This document shows positions 55,226-63,838 of a stretch of DNA of 64,000 nucleotides, one piece after another (position 1 is the stretch's first letter; every line of letters begins with the position of its first letter). Source of the stretch: Simplicispira sedimenti (GTDB lineage Bacteria > Pseudomonadota > Gammaproteobacteria > Burkholderiales > Burkholderiaceae_C); the NCBI RefSeq assembly GCF_022760965.1, contig NZ_JAKVIJ010000007.1, forward strand, positions 1 to 64,000, written 5' to 3'. A model generated the notes under the pieces. It was not told where the DNA came from and made no database searches. It saw nothing but the letters and a program-made list of their open reading frames with translations. The position numbers and the translations under genes were made by a program.

Positions 55226-57094
55226 ATGCCAACCTCCCTAGCGCACAGCGGGCCGCTGGCCGCGAGCGACCAACGGTTCCAGAGCATCCCGGCCCGCTTC
55301 ATGGCCACCAGCCTGCGCCAGCCGCAGACGCCCGCCTATTTCGTGCGCGGCGCCCAGGGTTGGCAGCCCACGACCTGGCAAGAATACGCGCAGCAGGTGC
55401 GCCAGGCCGCCCGCGCGCTGGTGGCGCTGGGCGTGCAGCCAGGCGACGCGGTGTGCATCCTGGGCTTCAACCGCCCCGAGTGGACCACCATGGATCTGGC
55501 GGCCATGATGGTGGGCGCCATGGCGGCCGGCATCTACTGGAGCAGCGCGGCCAACGAGATTGCCTACATCGTCGAGCACAGCGGCTGCAGCCTGCTGCTG
55601 GTGGAAGGCGAAGCGCAGTGGGCCAAGGCGGCGGCAGAGCCCCAGGCACTGGCACGCCTGCGCGCCACCGTGCTCATGCGCCAGGCGCCGGGCGATGCAC
55701 CGCCGCAGGTGCCCGAGGGCGTGGCCGCGCCCATGGCCTGGGAGCAGTTCCTGGCGCTGGGCGGCATGGAGCACGATGCCGAGGTGCAGCGCCGCATGGA
55801 CGCCATCCGCGAGGAGGACATCGGCACGCTGATCTACACCTCGGGCACCACCGGCCACCCCAAGGCCGTGGAGCTGACGCACGCCAACCTGAGCTGGACT
55901 TCGGCAGCACTGTCGGCCGCGTTCCAGGTGGGCCCACAAGACCGGCTGATCTCCTACCTGCCGCTGGCGCACATCGCCGAGCAGCATGGCTCCATCTGCA
56001 ACCACGCGCTGGCGGGCTACCAGCTCTACTTCGCGCGCTCGCTGGAGAGCCTGGGCGAGCACCTGCAGGAAGTGCACCCCACGGTATTCTTCGGCGTGCC
56101 GCGCGTGTGGGAGAAGATGCAGGCCGCCATTGCCACCAAGCTGGCAGGCGCCACGGGTGCCAAGGCCCGGCTGGCGCGCTGGGCACTGCGCACCGGGCGC
56201 ACCTGGCACGCCGAGCGCCTGCAAGGGCGCACGCCCGGCGCATGGCTGAACCGGCAGTACCGCTGGGCACACCAACTGGTGCACCGCAAGGTGCAGGCCG
56301 CGCTGGGCTTTGACCAGGCGCGCATCCTGATTTCCGGCGCGGCGCCCATCGCCGTGGAAAACCTGGAGTTCTTCACCGGCCTGGGCCTGCTGATCGGCGA
56401 GGTGTACGGCCAGTCCGAGGACTGTGGCCCCACCGCCATCAGCCTGCCCGGCTTCATCCGCCTGGGTGCGGCAGGCAAGACCCTGCCCGGCATGCAGGTG
56501 CGCATCGCCGACGACGGCGAGATCCTCGTCCGGGGGCCCAACGTGTTCCGCGGCTATCGTGGCCGCCCCAAGGACACCGCCGAGACGCTGCAAGACGGCT
56601 GGCTGCACAGCGGCGACCTGGGCCGCATCGACGAGGACGGCTTCATCTACGTGACCGGCCGCAAGAAGGACCTGCTCATCACCTCGGGCGGCAAGAACAT
56701 CTCGCCCGGCAACATCGAGGCCGACCTGATGAACCTGCCGCTGGTGGAGCACGCGGTGGTCATTGGCGACTCGCGCCAATACCTCAGCGCGCTGCTCACG
56801 CTCAAGCCCGATGTGCTGCAGGCCTTTGCCCAGCAGCACCAGATCCCTGGCGGGCCCGCCGAGTGGGCGCGCAGCAGCCCGGTGCACGCGGAGCTGCAGC
56901 GCGGCATCGACGCCGTCAACGCCAAGCAGGCGCGCGTGGCGCATGTGCGCAAGTTTTCGGTGCTCCAGAGCGCCTTCACCATCGACAACGGCTGCCTCAC
57001 GCCCACGCAGAAGATCCGGCGCAACGTGGTGCAGCGCCAGTACGCCGAGGAGATCGAGGCCCTGTACCGGGACGGCGCCAGTGCGCCGCACTGA
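55226..57094 (+). CDS. AMP-forming acyl-CoA ligase of the carboxylase operon
   Basis: A 622-residue long-chain-type ANL ligase with P-loop YTSGTTGHPKAVELTH, A5 VYGQSEDCGPTAIS, A7/A8 LHSGDLGRIDEDGFIYVTGR and KDLLITSGGKNISPGNIEAD, and a C-terminal Lys in TPTQKIRRNVVQRQYAEEIE. It would activate the acid that feeds the acyl-CoA dehydrogenase, like AtuH. A strong CAGGAGAC ribosome site precedes the ATG; 102 bases separate it from the BKACE gene. Confidence 0.87.
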   Translation: MPTSLAHSGPLAASDQRFQSIPARFMATSLRQPQTPAYFVRGAQGWQPTTWQEYAQQVRQAARALVALGVQPGDAVCILGFNRPEWTTMDLAAMMVGAMAAGIYWSSAANEIAYIVEHSGCSLLLVEGEAQWAKAAAEPQALARLRATVLMRQAPGDAPPQVPEGVAAPMAWEQFLALGGMEHDAEVQRRMDAIREEDIGTLIYTSGTTGHPKAVELTHANLSWTSAALSAAFQVGPQDRLISYLPLAHIAEQHGSICNHALAGYQLYFARSLESLGEHLQEVHPTVFFGVPRVWEKMQAAIATKLAGATGAKARLARWALRTGRTWHAERLQGRTPGAWLNRQYRWAHQLVHRKVQAALGFDQARILISGAAPIAVENLEFFTGLGLLIGEVYGQSEDCGPTAISLPGFIRLGAAGKTLPGMQVRIADDGEILVRGPNVFRGYRGRPKDTAETLQDGWLHSGDLGRIDEDGFIYVTGRKKDLLITSGGKNISPGNIEADLMNLPLVEHAVVIGDSRQYLSALLTLKPDVLQAFAQQHQIPGGPAEWARSSPVHAELQRGIDAVNAKQARVAHVRKFSVLQSAFTIDNGCLTPTQKIRRNVVQRQYAEEIEALYRDGASAPH

Positions 57095-57113
57095 GCCACA
57101 GCTTCGCTGGGCG

Positions 57114-57920
57114 TCAGCCGCGCTTGGCGCTCCAAAGCCACAGCGCGATGCCCCCGGCGATCATGGGCAGGCACAGCCACTGCCCCATGCTCATGCCCAG
57201 CGACAGCAGGCCCAGGAAGGCATCGGGCTCGCGGAAGTATTCGGCGATGAAGCGGAAAACGCCGTAGCCGAACAAAAAGGCCGCCGCCACCTGCCCCTGG
57301 CGCCGCTCCTTGCGCGCATACAGCCACAGCAGCACGAACAGCAGCAGCCCTTCGAGCAGGAACTGGTACACCTGCGAAGGGTGGCGCGGCAGCATGGAGC
57401 CGCTGTGCGGGAACACCATGCCCCAGGGCAGGTCGGGGCTGGCGAAACGCCCCCACAGCTCGCCATTGATGAAGTTGCCCACGCGCCCCGCCGCCAGGCC
57501 CGTGGGCACGCAGGGCGCCACGAAATCGGCCACCTGCAGCCACGGCCGCTGGCGCGTGCGCGCGAACCAGAAGAAGGCGCCAATCACGCCCAGCAGCCCC
57601 CCATGGAAGCTCATGCCGCCCTGCCACACGGCAAAGATCTCCAGCGGGTGCGCGGCGTAGTAGCCCGGCTTGTAGAACAGGCAGTAGCCCAGACGCCCGC
57701 CCACAATCACACCCACCACACCCAGAAAAAGGATGTCCTCCACGTCCTTGCGCGTCCAGGCCGCAGGGCCAGTGAGCGACGCAAACGGCTCATGCCGCAG
57801 GCGCCGCAGGCCCAGGAGCATGAACAGACCAAAGGCTGCCAGGTAGGTCAGCCCGTACCAGTGGATGGCCACCGGGCCAAGTTGCAGAGCGACGGGGTCG
57901 ATATGGGGGTAGGTCAGCAT
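57114..57920 (-). CDS. lgt: prolipoprotein diacylglyceryl transferase
   Basis: A 268-residue seven-helix inner membrane enzyme. The signatures VGGRLGYCLFY, WQGGMSFHGGLLG and PTGLAAGRVGNFINGELWGR hold the essential residues. It attaches diacylglycerol to the lipobox Cys of prolipoproteins. It is convergent with the ligase gene. Upstream lies a copy of the dispersed repeat. Confidence 0.95.
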   Translation of the reverse strand: MLTYPHIDPVALQLGPVAIHWYGLTYLAAFGLFMLLGLRRLRHEPFASLTGPAAWTRKDVEDILFLGVVGVIVGGRLGYCLFYKPGYYAAHPLEIFAVWQGGMSFHGGLLGVIGAFFWFARTRQRPWLQVADFVAPCVPTGLAAGRVGNFINGELWGRFASPDLPWGMVFPHSGSMLPRHPSQVYQFLLEGLLLFVLLWLYARKERRQGQVAAAFLFGYGVFRFIAEYFREPDAFLGLLSLGMSMGQWLCLPMIAGGIALWLWSAKRG

Positions 57921-57981
57921 GGTGGTCGGTATTGTGCCCGGCGCGGAGCGCGGGGTTGCAGCCCACGGCAGCTATCCCGCA

Positions 57982-58044
57982 TTTTTTGAATGAAATTGGC
58001 CTCCAGCGCTTATCCAGCAAGCGCGAGCAGCTATGGTTTTTGTA
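57982..58044. repeat. dispersed AGCGC palindromic repeat between lgt and vapB
   Basis: TTTTTTGAATGAAATTGGCC, TCCAGCGCTTATCCAGCAAG, CGCGAGCAGCTATGGTTTTT, GTA. Best-preserved copy: AT flank, GGCCTCCAGCGCTT, five-base spacer region, AAGCGCGAGCAGCTAT and AT flank. In non-coding DNA. Confidence 0.8.
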
Positions 58045-58106
58045 CTGCTTTTCGGACCGCTTGGCTTGACCACCACCAGCGCCATATACATCCAGAAAGG
58101 ATTGTC

Positions 58107-58340
58107 ATGGCCATCAGCTCCGTCTTTATCAACAACCGCACGCAAGCCGTGCGCTTACCCGTCGAGTTGCGCCTGCCGGAGGGCGTGCGCAAGGTGGAAG
58201 TGCGTGCCAGGGGGAATGAACGCATCATCTCGCCCGTGGGCCAGACGTGGGACAGCTTTTTTCTGGGTGGCCCAGCGGTCAGTGAAGATTTTTTGCCAGA
58301 GCGCACCCCGCAGCCCCTCGGTGAGCGGGAGCCTCTCTGA
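58107..58340 (+). CDS. vapB: VapB-type antitoxin
   Basis: A 77-residue AbrB/SpoVT-fold antitoxin: FINNRTQAVRLPVELRLPEG is the swapped-hairpin DNA-binding segment and the Pro-rich tail (DFLPERTPQPLGEREPL) is the toxin-binding part. A ribosome site (AGAAAGG) lies just upstream of the ATG at 58107. It overlaps vapC by one base, the usual coupled arrangement, and should autoregulate the operon. Confidence 0.9.
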   Translation: MAISSVFINNRTQAVRLPVELRLPEGVRKVEVRARGNERIISPVGQTWDSFFLGGPAVSEDFLPERTPQPLGEREPL

Positions 58341-58750
58341 TGCTGCGCTACCTGCTCGATACGAACATCGTCATCTACGTGTTGAAGCGGCGCCCCATCG
58401 AGGTGCTCTCGCTCTTCAACGAGAATGCCAGCCGCATGGCGATTTCGGCAATCACGCTGTCGGAACTGTTCCACGGTGCGGAAAAAAGCACACGGGTGAG
58501 CAACAACCTGGTCGCCATTGAAGACTTTTGCAGCCGTCTGGAGGTTCTGCCGTATGGCGCCAAGGCTGCGCAGCACTATGGCGCCATTCGTGCGGGCCTG
58601 GAGAAGACCGGGCAGCCGATTGGCGTCAACAATCTGCACATCGCCGCCCATGCGCGCAGCGAGGGGCTCATTGTGGTGACCAACAACGTCGGCGAGTTTG
58701 CCCGCGTCCCTGCCCTGCAGGTGGAAAACTGGGTTCAGTCACGCAACTGA
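58340..58750 (+). CDS. vapC: VapC-type PIN-domain toxin, one acidic residue replaced
   Basis: A 136-residue PIN domain. Asp7 (LLDTN) and Glu42 (LSELFHG) are present. The third acid, which I expect as N-D-L in PIGPNDLLIAAHA-type sequence, is Asn98 in PIGVNNLHIAAHA, codon AAT at 58631-58633; GAT to AAT is a single transition. VapC toxins cleave tRNA or rRNA with a Mg-bound cluster of four acids, so this copy may be weak or inactive, leaving vapB without a functional partner. Confidence 0.88.
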   Translation: MLRYLLDTNIVIYVLKRRPIEVLSLFNENASRMAISAITLSELFHGAEKSTRVSNNLVAIEDFCSRLEVLPYGAKAAQHYGAIRAGLEKTGQPIGVNNLHIAAHARSEGLIVVTNNVGEFARVPALQVENWVQSRN

Positions 58751-58772
58751 ATCGCACAGTGGTACAGCACGC

Positions 58773-58907
58773 AGCCTCCTGAATGCGGATGCGGTCGCCG
58801 TTGCGCATGAGGCCTATGGCGCCTTCCGCAGCAGCCTCGGGCGCGCAGTGGCCGATCGACAGGCAGAACGTGCCGCCCGAGAAGCGCCCGTCGATCAGCA
58901 GCGCGCA
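58773..58907 (-). pseudogene. fragment of an IlvD/Edd-family dehydratase
   Basis: In one minus frame the peptide ALLIDGRFSGGTFCLSIGHC then APEAAAEGAIGLMRNGDRIR matches the conserved C-terminal segment of dihydroxy-acid, phosphogluconate and sugar-acid dehydratases. The remainder of such a gene (500 or so residues) is absent and the flanks do not continue the fold. It is debris from a deletion or insertion. Confidence 0.6.
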
Positions 58908-59017
58908 CCAGACGATCCAGTTCGGCAATAAGGGCGTCGAAACCAATGTTGTCGTTCATGGTGACTGAGGAGTAAGTGGCCATGGTTCAAGTAAAAGAAG
59001 GGAAATGCTTGAGTTGG
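58908..59017. other. no gene recognised
   Basis: A short minus frame from 58983 (MATYSSVTMNDNIGFDALIA) is open but fuses to the dehydratase fragment in another frame. I see no function and treat it as relic sequence. Confidence 0.3.
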
Positions 59018-61228
59018 CTAACTGCGCGCCAACACCGCCAGCTCCTGGTGCAGCAGCAGTTCCACCTCGGCTGGCTCGAACTGGTCTTGCAGCAGCGGGA
59101 TGGCAAAGCGGTATTCGGCGTCCTGCTTGCGCAGCACATAGGCCAGTTGCAGACGCGCCAGCGATTGGCGCAGGGCTTGGGGATCACCCGCAATGCCGTG
59201 GCTCTGCAGCAGTTGGGCCAGGGCCACCAGGCTCACACCGCCCGCCTGCGCAGTCTGATAGACCACGATGCGATCGAGGCGGCAGGCCGCTTCGTCGTGG
59301 CTCAGGCGCCCCCAGCCAGCCAGGGCGTCCTGCACGGCCTGCGAGGCCAGGGCCTGGTCCAGATGGCGCTTTTCGATCACGCGCTCCGCAGGCGCCAAGG
59401 CCTCCAGACATTCCTGGCACAGGATGGCAACCAGATTCGCTCGCTGGCCGCTGGCTTCCACCAGCCGATCCACCAGGCGCTCATTGTCAAAGCCCAGGCG
59501 GAGTTTGCGCAGCGGCTCGGTGGCCAGTTCGCGGCAGGCGGCGTGCTCCAGGCCCCCAATGGCCAGCACCTCGCCAAAGTTGCGCAGCGGGCTTTGGTAG
59601 TCGAGCACAGCCGTGGCATACAAATCCCAGAAGCCTGCCAGCATGAACCAGCAGCGCCCCTCTTCGCTGAGTGCGCGAAGGGCCGAAAGCTGCGGGTAGC
59701 CATGGCTCGACTCGTCGCGAAAGAACAGATCGGCCTCGTCGATCAGCAATACCAAGCGCTTGCCCTGGTACTGCGCCTGCAGGTGGTCCACGATGGCCTC
59801 CAGCGGCGTATCGGCCGCCAGGCCAAACTGCAGCGCCATGCGCGGCGCCAGGCGGTGGTCGCGCAGCGAGACGTAGTGGCACACGGTGTGCGGGTGGCCC
59901 TGCATGCGGCGTTGCACTGCCTTGAGCAGACTGCTCTTGCCCAGTTGGCGCCCACCCACAACCAGGTAATTGGTGGGCTCACGGTTGATGACGCGGGCCA
60001 GCAACTGCGCGCGGCCAAAAAAGGCGCCTTCGCGCGTCACACCGCCACGCGTCTGGTACGGCGAGATGCGGGTGATGCGCAGCTGCGCGGCCAGCAGGCG
60101 CAGCAGCACCTGCAGGGCTTCGCCGCCGACCAACCACTCGGTCTGACTGGCACTGTCCACCATCACGTGCAGATTGGCACGGTCCTCGGCGTGGGCCTGC
60201 AACAGGGGCTGGGGAGCGTCCACGCTGTGCTCACTCAGGATCAGCAGCACGTCGCTGCCGGTCTGCGCGGCGCGCAACTGGCGCAGCACGGTAGCCTCGT
60301 CCATGTCCGGCGCGGGCACGAAGACCAGGCAGCGGTCCAGCGACACGGGCAGGTCGGGCCGGAACTGCCACTCGAACACCTGGCCGGGCAGCGCCCAGTC
60401 GGTGCTTGGCTGGCAGCGGGCCGAAACACGCTCGGCCATCGCTCGGGCCAGAGCCTGGGCGCGCTCTTCACCTGTGGCCTGCGCGCACAGCACGGCACGG
60501 CGCCAGTCCACCATGCGGATGTCGGCAGCCAACAAGGTGGCCTCCAGGCGCCGCAGCCAGCGCAGCAGCCGATCCATCTGCGGTAGGCGTGCCAAAGGCG
60601 TGCGGCGCAGCCGTGCGGGGCGCAGCTGGCCCGCGCCGATCAATGGGTGGCGCAGCACCCACACCACGGCGCCCACAGCGAAGATCAACGCGCACCACAC
60701 GATGAGCAAACGCAACCAGCCAAACGGGTCGGCATCGGTGTGGGTGACTGGCGTCGCACCGAGTGAAAAATCGTCGCTACTGCCCTCTAGGCAGTTGATG
60801 GGCAGATAGCCTGACGGGATGGGCGGTTTGCCAGGGCGGCAGCTCCAGGTGTGGGTGCCGGGTTTGAGCTCCACCAGCACCTGTGTGCCAGCCAGCTTGC
60901 CCAGCTCCGGGTTGTCGGCAATGTCTGCCTGCAAGACATGGGGGCGCGGAGAGGTGACACGCAGTTGCGGGTTTGCAATGGGGGGCGCGTAGGCCTGAAT
61001 GTCCCTTGGCCAATGCCCCAGCTCGTTGCTTGCCTCGATCATTGCCATGCGCCACTGCACCAGCTCCCCCCACACGGGGCCCACATTGACGGCGGCAAGA
61101 AACCTGCCGCGCGTGGCCGGGTTGAACTGGGGGGTGAACATCGCGCTGGCTATAAACAGGGCTACCGCCGCGATGACCACCGCGCGCACCACCGGCCTGG
61201 TCAGAAGGGGACTCAGTCGCTCGAACAT
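59018..61228 (-). CDS. type IV pilin-like domain fused to STAND/ORC-type ATPase
   Basis: A 736-residue protein in four parts. (1) Residues 1-148: a membrane helix (14-31), a continuing helix, ASNELGHWPRD and a C-terminal disulphide-type region THTWSCRPGKPPIPSGYLPI then NC (Cys130, Cys146). This repeats the order seen in type IV pilins: N-terminal helix, G-x-WP, and W-x-C to YLP-x-C. (2) A second helix (about 170-193) returning to the cytosol. (3) A Rossmann-like segment (about 285-385). (4) A P-loop ATPase with GAFFGRAQLL, Walker A GGRQLGKSS (425-433) and Walker B LVLLIDEAD (492-500), then helical and winged-helix-like sequence to the end. There is no prepilin-peptidase site. I recognise no described family of this layout. 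The start overlaps the upstream gene by 16 bases. Confidence 0.75.
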   Translation of the reverse strand: MFERLSPLLTRPVVRAVVIAAVALFIASAMFTPQFNPATRGRFLAAVNVGPVWGELVQWRMAMIEASNELGHWPRDIQAYAPPIANPQLRVTSPRPHVLQADIADNPELGKLAGTQVLVELKPGTHTWSCRPGKPPIPSGYLPINCLEGSSDDFSLGATPVTHTDADPFGWLRLLIVWCALIFAVGAVVWVLRHPLIGAGQLRPARLRRTPLARLPQMDRLLRWLRRLEATLLAADIRMVDWRRAVLCAQATGEERAQALARAMAERVSARCQPSTDWALPGQVFEWQFRPDLPVSLDRCLVFVPAPDMDEATVLRQLRAAQTGSDVLLILSEHSVDAPQPLLQAHAEDRANLHVMVDSASQTEWLVGGEALQVLLRLLAAQLRITRISPYQTRGGVTREGAFFGRAQLLARVINREPTNYLVVGGRQLGKSSLLKAVQRRMQGHPHTVCHYVSLRDHRLAPRMALQFGLAADTPLEAIVDHLQAQYQGKRLVLLIDEADLFFRDESSHGYPQLSALRALSEEGRCWFMLAGFWDLYATAVLDYQSPLRNFGEVLAIGGLEHAACRELATEPLRKLRLGFDNERLVDRLVEASGQRANLVAILCQECLEALAPAERVIEKRHLDQALASQAVQDALAGWGRLSHDEAACRLDRIVVYQTAQAGGVSLVALAQLLQSHGIAGDPQALRQSLARLQLAYVLRKQDAEYRFAIPLLQDQFEPAEVELLLHQELAVLARS

Positions 61229-62451
61229 GATTCCAGCACCATCAAACCAGCTTCACGCACCGTGTTGCAGCGCCAATGCAGCCGCGCCGACTCACCCGTG
61301 CCACGCACATGGATCAGGTTGCCCCAAAACAGGCGGCGCAGCTCGTCATCCTGCAGGTAGGGCCGCGCGCGGCCCAGGTCATCGGCCTGCAGCAGTTGTC
61401 GCAGCCGCGCACGGGTGGCCGGGACCTGTGCCAGCGGCAACAAGGTCTGCCACAGGCGCGGGCTGCTGGCCAGGTGGGTGCGCAGCGCGCTGGACGATGC
61501 ATGCGCTTCATTCCCAGCGCCATCCAGGCCCGGGCTGTCCACCAGCCACTGAAGCCCTTCCTCGAACAATGCCGGGTGCCCCCCGCTGAGCGTCTGCAGC
61601 GCAGTCACCACCGGCACGGCCCAGCGGTGCTCCGGCCAGCGCTGGCGGGCCAGCTGCATCAGATCATCCAGAGACGGATCGGGCCAATGGTTGACCTGAG
61701 CGATGTTGAGCAGCGAGAGGTCACCGCCGCGGTATTTGAGGTCGGCCAATGCCTCGCCGCCACACAACAGCAGGTGCAGGCGGCCGCTGTGCATCTCGCT
61801 CAGGCTGCGCAGGATGCCTGCCAGGGTCTCACGCAGCGCGGGTGTGCCCTGCTCGAAGCGGCTGACCAGGCAGAAGATGCGATCTCCCTGCAGCAAGCGA
61901 CGCTCCAGCGCCGATTCAAACTCATAGTCCGAAGCCACCTCACCCAATCCACACTGGCGCCCGATGGCGGCAAAGTACTCTGCCTGCGCAGTGCTCACGC
62001 TGAAGGGCGGCTGGATGTGCAGCACCGCACCCTCGCCGTACTGCACCCGTGCGCGCTGCAGCAGTTCTTGCCGAAAGGGTGGCTGCCCCCAGTGGGCCGG
62101 CGACAGCAGCAGCGAGATCGGGTACGGCACAGCCTGCGCCAACTGGGCAAACAGGCGATCCAGGAAGGCTGCAAAGGGTTGCGCCACACCACCAGCCTCG
62201 GCCTGCAGCGGAAACTCAGGCGCAAACCCTGCGGCACTGAGCAGCCGATTGGCCTCGCTTTCAGTCAGTCGCAGGTAGCGGGTGCAGGCCACCAACTTGT
62301 CGCGCGAGCGGGGGTTGGGCGCCGAGATGCCGTTGCGCCAGTTGTTCACCGCTTCACGGCTCAGGCCGATCTCGGTGGCTACGCCCGAGGCACTGGCTCG
62401 GATACGCCGCATGTAAAGCGCCAGCAGATCGGGAAAAGAGTCTGTAACCAT
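61213..62451 (-). CDS. HTH protein with degenerate STAND/ORC-like NTPase domain
   Basis: A 412-residue protein. Residues 8-60 hold a Cro/XRE-type HTH (ASGVATEIGLSREAVNNWRN, then GISAPNPRSRDKLV). From about 95 to 300 the secondary structure follows a P-loop NTPase, but the Walker A position reads SPAHWGQPPFRQEL without GKS/T and the Walker B position FCLVSRFEQG without the acid pair, while later segments (HLLLCGGEALADLKYRGGDL, NIAQVNHWPDPSLDDLMQLA) keep the sensor-1 and lid pattern. It may sense a ligand without hydrolysing ATP. Its end overlaps the pilin-ATPase gene, so translation is coupled. Confidence 0.72.
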   Translation of the reverse strand: MVTDSFPDLLALYMRRIRASASGVATEIGLSREAVNNWRNGISAPNPRSRDKLVACTRYLRLTESEANRLLSAAGFAPEFPLQAEAGGVAQPFAAFLDRLFAQLAQAVPYPISLLLSPAHWGQPPFRQELLQRARVQYGEGAVLHIQPPFSVSTAQAEYFAAIGRQCGLGEVASDYEFESALERRLLQGDRIFCLVSRFEQGTPALRETLAGILRSLSEMHSGRLHLLLCGGEALADLKYRGGDLSLLNIAQVNHWPDPSLDDLMQLARQRWPEHRWAVPVVTALQTLSGGHPALFEEGLQWLVDSPGLDGAGNEAHASSSALRTHLASSPRLWQTLLPLAQVPATRARLRQLLQADDLGRARPYLQDDELRRLFWGNLIHVRGTGESARLHWRCNTVREAGLMVLESCSSD

Positions 62452-62480
62452 GTATGAGAAACAAGGGGAAAGCAGCGCAG

Positions 62481-62933
62481 TTACAACAAGCCCTGCACCA
62501 TGGGCCACGCCTTGGTGCAGCCCAGGCCACAGGCCGTGAGCACAGGACTGTAGAGCACCACAACCCCCAGCAGCGTCATCAACCAGCCTGGTGAGGGCTC
62601 GTCCGCCTGGGCGGTGCTCGGTTCGCCAGTTCCAGCCCCTGCCTCCAGCCCGTCCTCACCGTCCTCGCCCGTCACCTCTTGCACCAGCATCACTGCCACC
62701 AGCATCAGCGAGATGCCCAATGCCCCCAGGTATGCGTACTGCAGCCCAGTACCCTCCAGGGGATAGAAGTACCCGGCCAGCACCAGGGCTGGCAGCACGA
62801 AGAAGCTCCGCATCTGCCACCGGTACCAGTCGATCCCCTCTTCCTTCTTGTCAAGAGCCCCCATCACCAGTCGGTAGGTGATGGCACCCAACACAAAGAT
62901 CACCCCACCCCACCATTCGATCGCTGTCAGCAT
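62481..62933 (-). CDS. four-helix membrane protein of the pilin-ATPase cluster
   Basis: A 150-residue protein with four hydrophobic helices (about 5-25, 42-60, 66-86, 117-137) and an acidic loop between helices 3 and 4 (EDGEDGLEAGAGTGEPSTAQ). No enzyme motif is visible. It lies 30 bases upstream of the HTH gene and 68 bases downstream of the 278-residue gene on the same strand. I do not recognise a family. Confidence 0.65.
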   Translation of the reverse strand: MLTAIEWWGGVIFVLGAITYRLVMGALDKKEEGIDWYRWQMRSFFVLPALVLAGYFYPLEGTGLQYAYLGALGISLMLVAVMLVQEVTGEDGEDGLEAGAGTGEPSTAQADEPSPGWLMTLLGVVVLYSPVLTACGLGCTKAWPMVQGLL

Positions 62934-63001
62934 CGTTCAATCCCCCTCATTGTTGTTTGCCGGTGTTGTCGTTTGTCCGTCTCGCCCGCCATGGGTCGAC
63001 A

Positions 63002-63838
63002 TCAACCCGTCGCAGCTTGGGCGGCAGCGTCACCGTCCTCTGCGTCACCCTGCAGATCCTTGTGTTCGCGCTGCATATAGAACAGCGGCAGCGTGATGGC
63101 CAGCACCAGGCCCAACCCCAGCCACAGCCAGAGGCCCTTGAAAAGCAGCACGGTGATCACCGTGAACACCACGGCATGCAGCAGTCCTTTGAGGCCCGCA
63201 CGCAGCAACAGCACGGCCATCAGGCCTTGCACCGGCGACTGGCCGCTTTTTCCCATGGTGCGGGCCAAGTCGATAAAGGCCTGCGCGGCCTCCTCGCCCT
63301 GCTTTCTGCGGTCGGCCTCATCCCTGCGCAGCTTGGCCACGGACACGGGTTTGGCAGGGTCACGAGAGCAGCCATGGGGTGCTGACTGTTCATCCGCCTC
63401 AGCGCCCCCATCGCTATGAGGGCCCATCGGCTCCACCACAGTGAGCCACTGGGAGTGGGCTTCGAGAAAGGCCTTGCGCGCCACCCATCGCCCCTGGTCA
63501 AAGTGCATCCGCTCGGTTTCACCAACCTGGTCGTAAAACACCTCCAGCACCGCCGCACGTAGGCCGTGGGAAAACAGAGATTCCAGGGCGCGCAGGGGCA
63601 AGCCGGCACTGGTGCCGGTATCGAAACACAGCAGCAAATGGGTAGGTTTGGCCACCACCTGCGGGTTGAACCACTCCTCGTCCCACAGGTCGTCCAGGCT
63701 GGCCACCCCCAGTTCCTGGGCCCACCGCTGGGCTTGTCCAGTATTTCCAGCGGCGATGTACTGGTACACCAACTGTGCCTTTTTTTGCTGGATGGGATTG
63801 TCGAAAAAGAGCTGTAGCGTGTGGGCGTTTTGAGACAT
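63002..63838 (-). CDS. protein of unknown function with C-terminal membrane helices
   Basis: A 278-residue protein. The soluble N-terminal half starts MSQNAHTLQLFFDNPIQQKK and continues with AQLVYQYIAAGNTGQAQRWA, suggesting a helical repeat start and then an alpha/beta region (THLLLCFDTGTSAGLPLRAL). A charged linker with two Cys (about 140-200) leads to two or three helices (about 205-258). No family is recognised. It is first in the minus-strand cluster; 162 bases between it and the window end hold its probable promoter. Confidence 0.6.
   Translation of the reverse strand: MSQNAHTLQLFFDNPIQQKKAQLVYQYIAAGNTGQAQRWAQELGVASLDDLWDEEWFNPQVVAKPTHLLLCFDTGTSAGLPLRALESLFSHGLRAAVLEVFYDQVGETERMHFDQGRWVARKAFLEAHSQWLTVVEPMGPHSDGGAEADEQSAPHGCSRDPAKPVSVAKLRRDEADRRKQGEEAAQAFIDLARTMGKSGQSPVQGLMAVLLLRAGLKGLLHAVVFTVITVLLFKGLWLWLGLGLVLAITLPLFYMQREHKDLQGDAEDGDAAAQAATG

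Noticed and set aside
58735..58983. Minus-strand 82-codon frame beginning MATYSSVTMNDNIGFDALIA as a gene
   Set aside because: It crosses the dehydratase fragment in the wrong frame, and has no family match and no good ribosome site.
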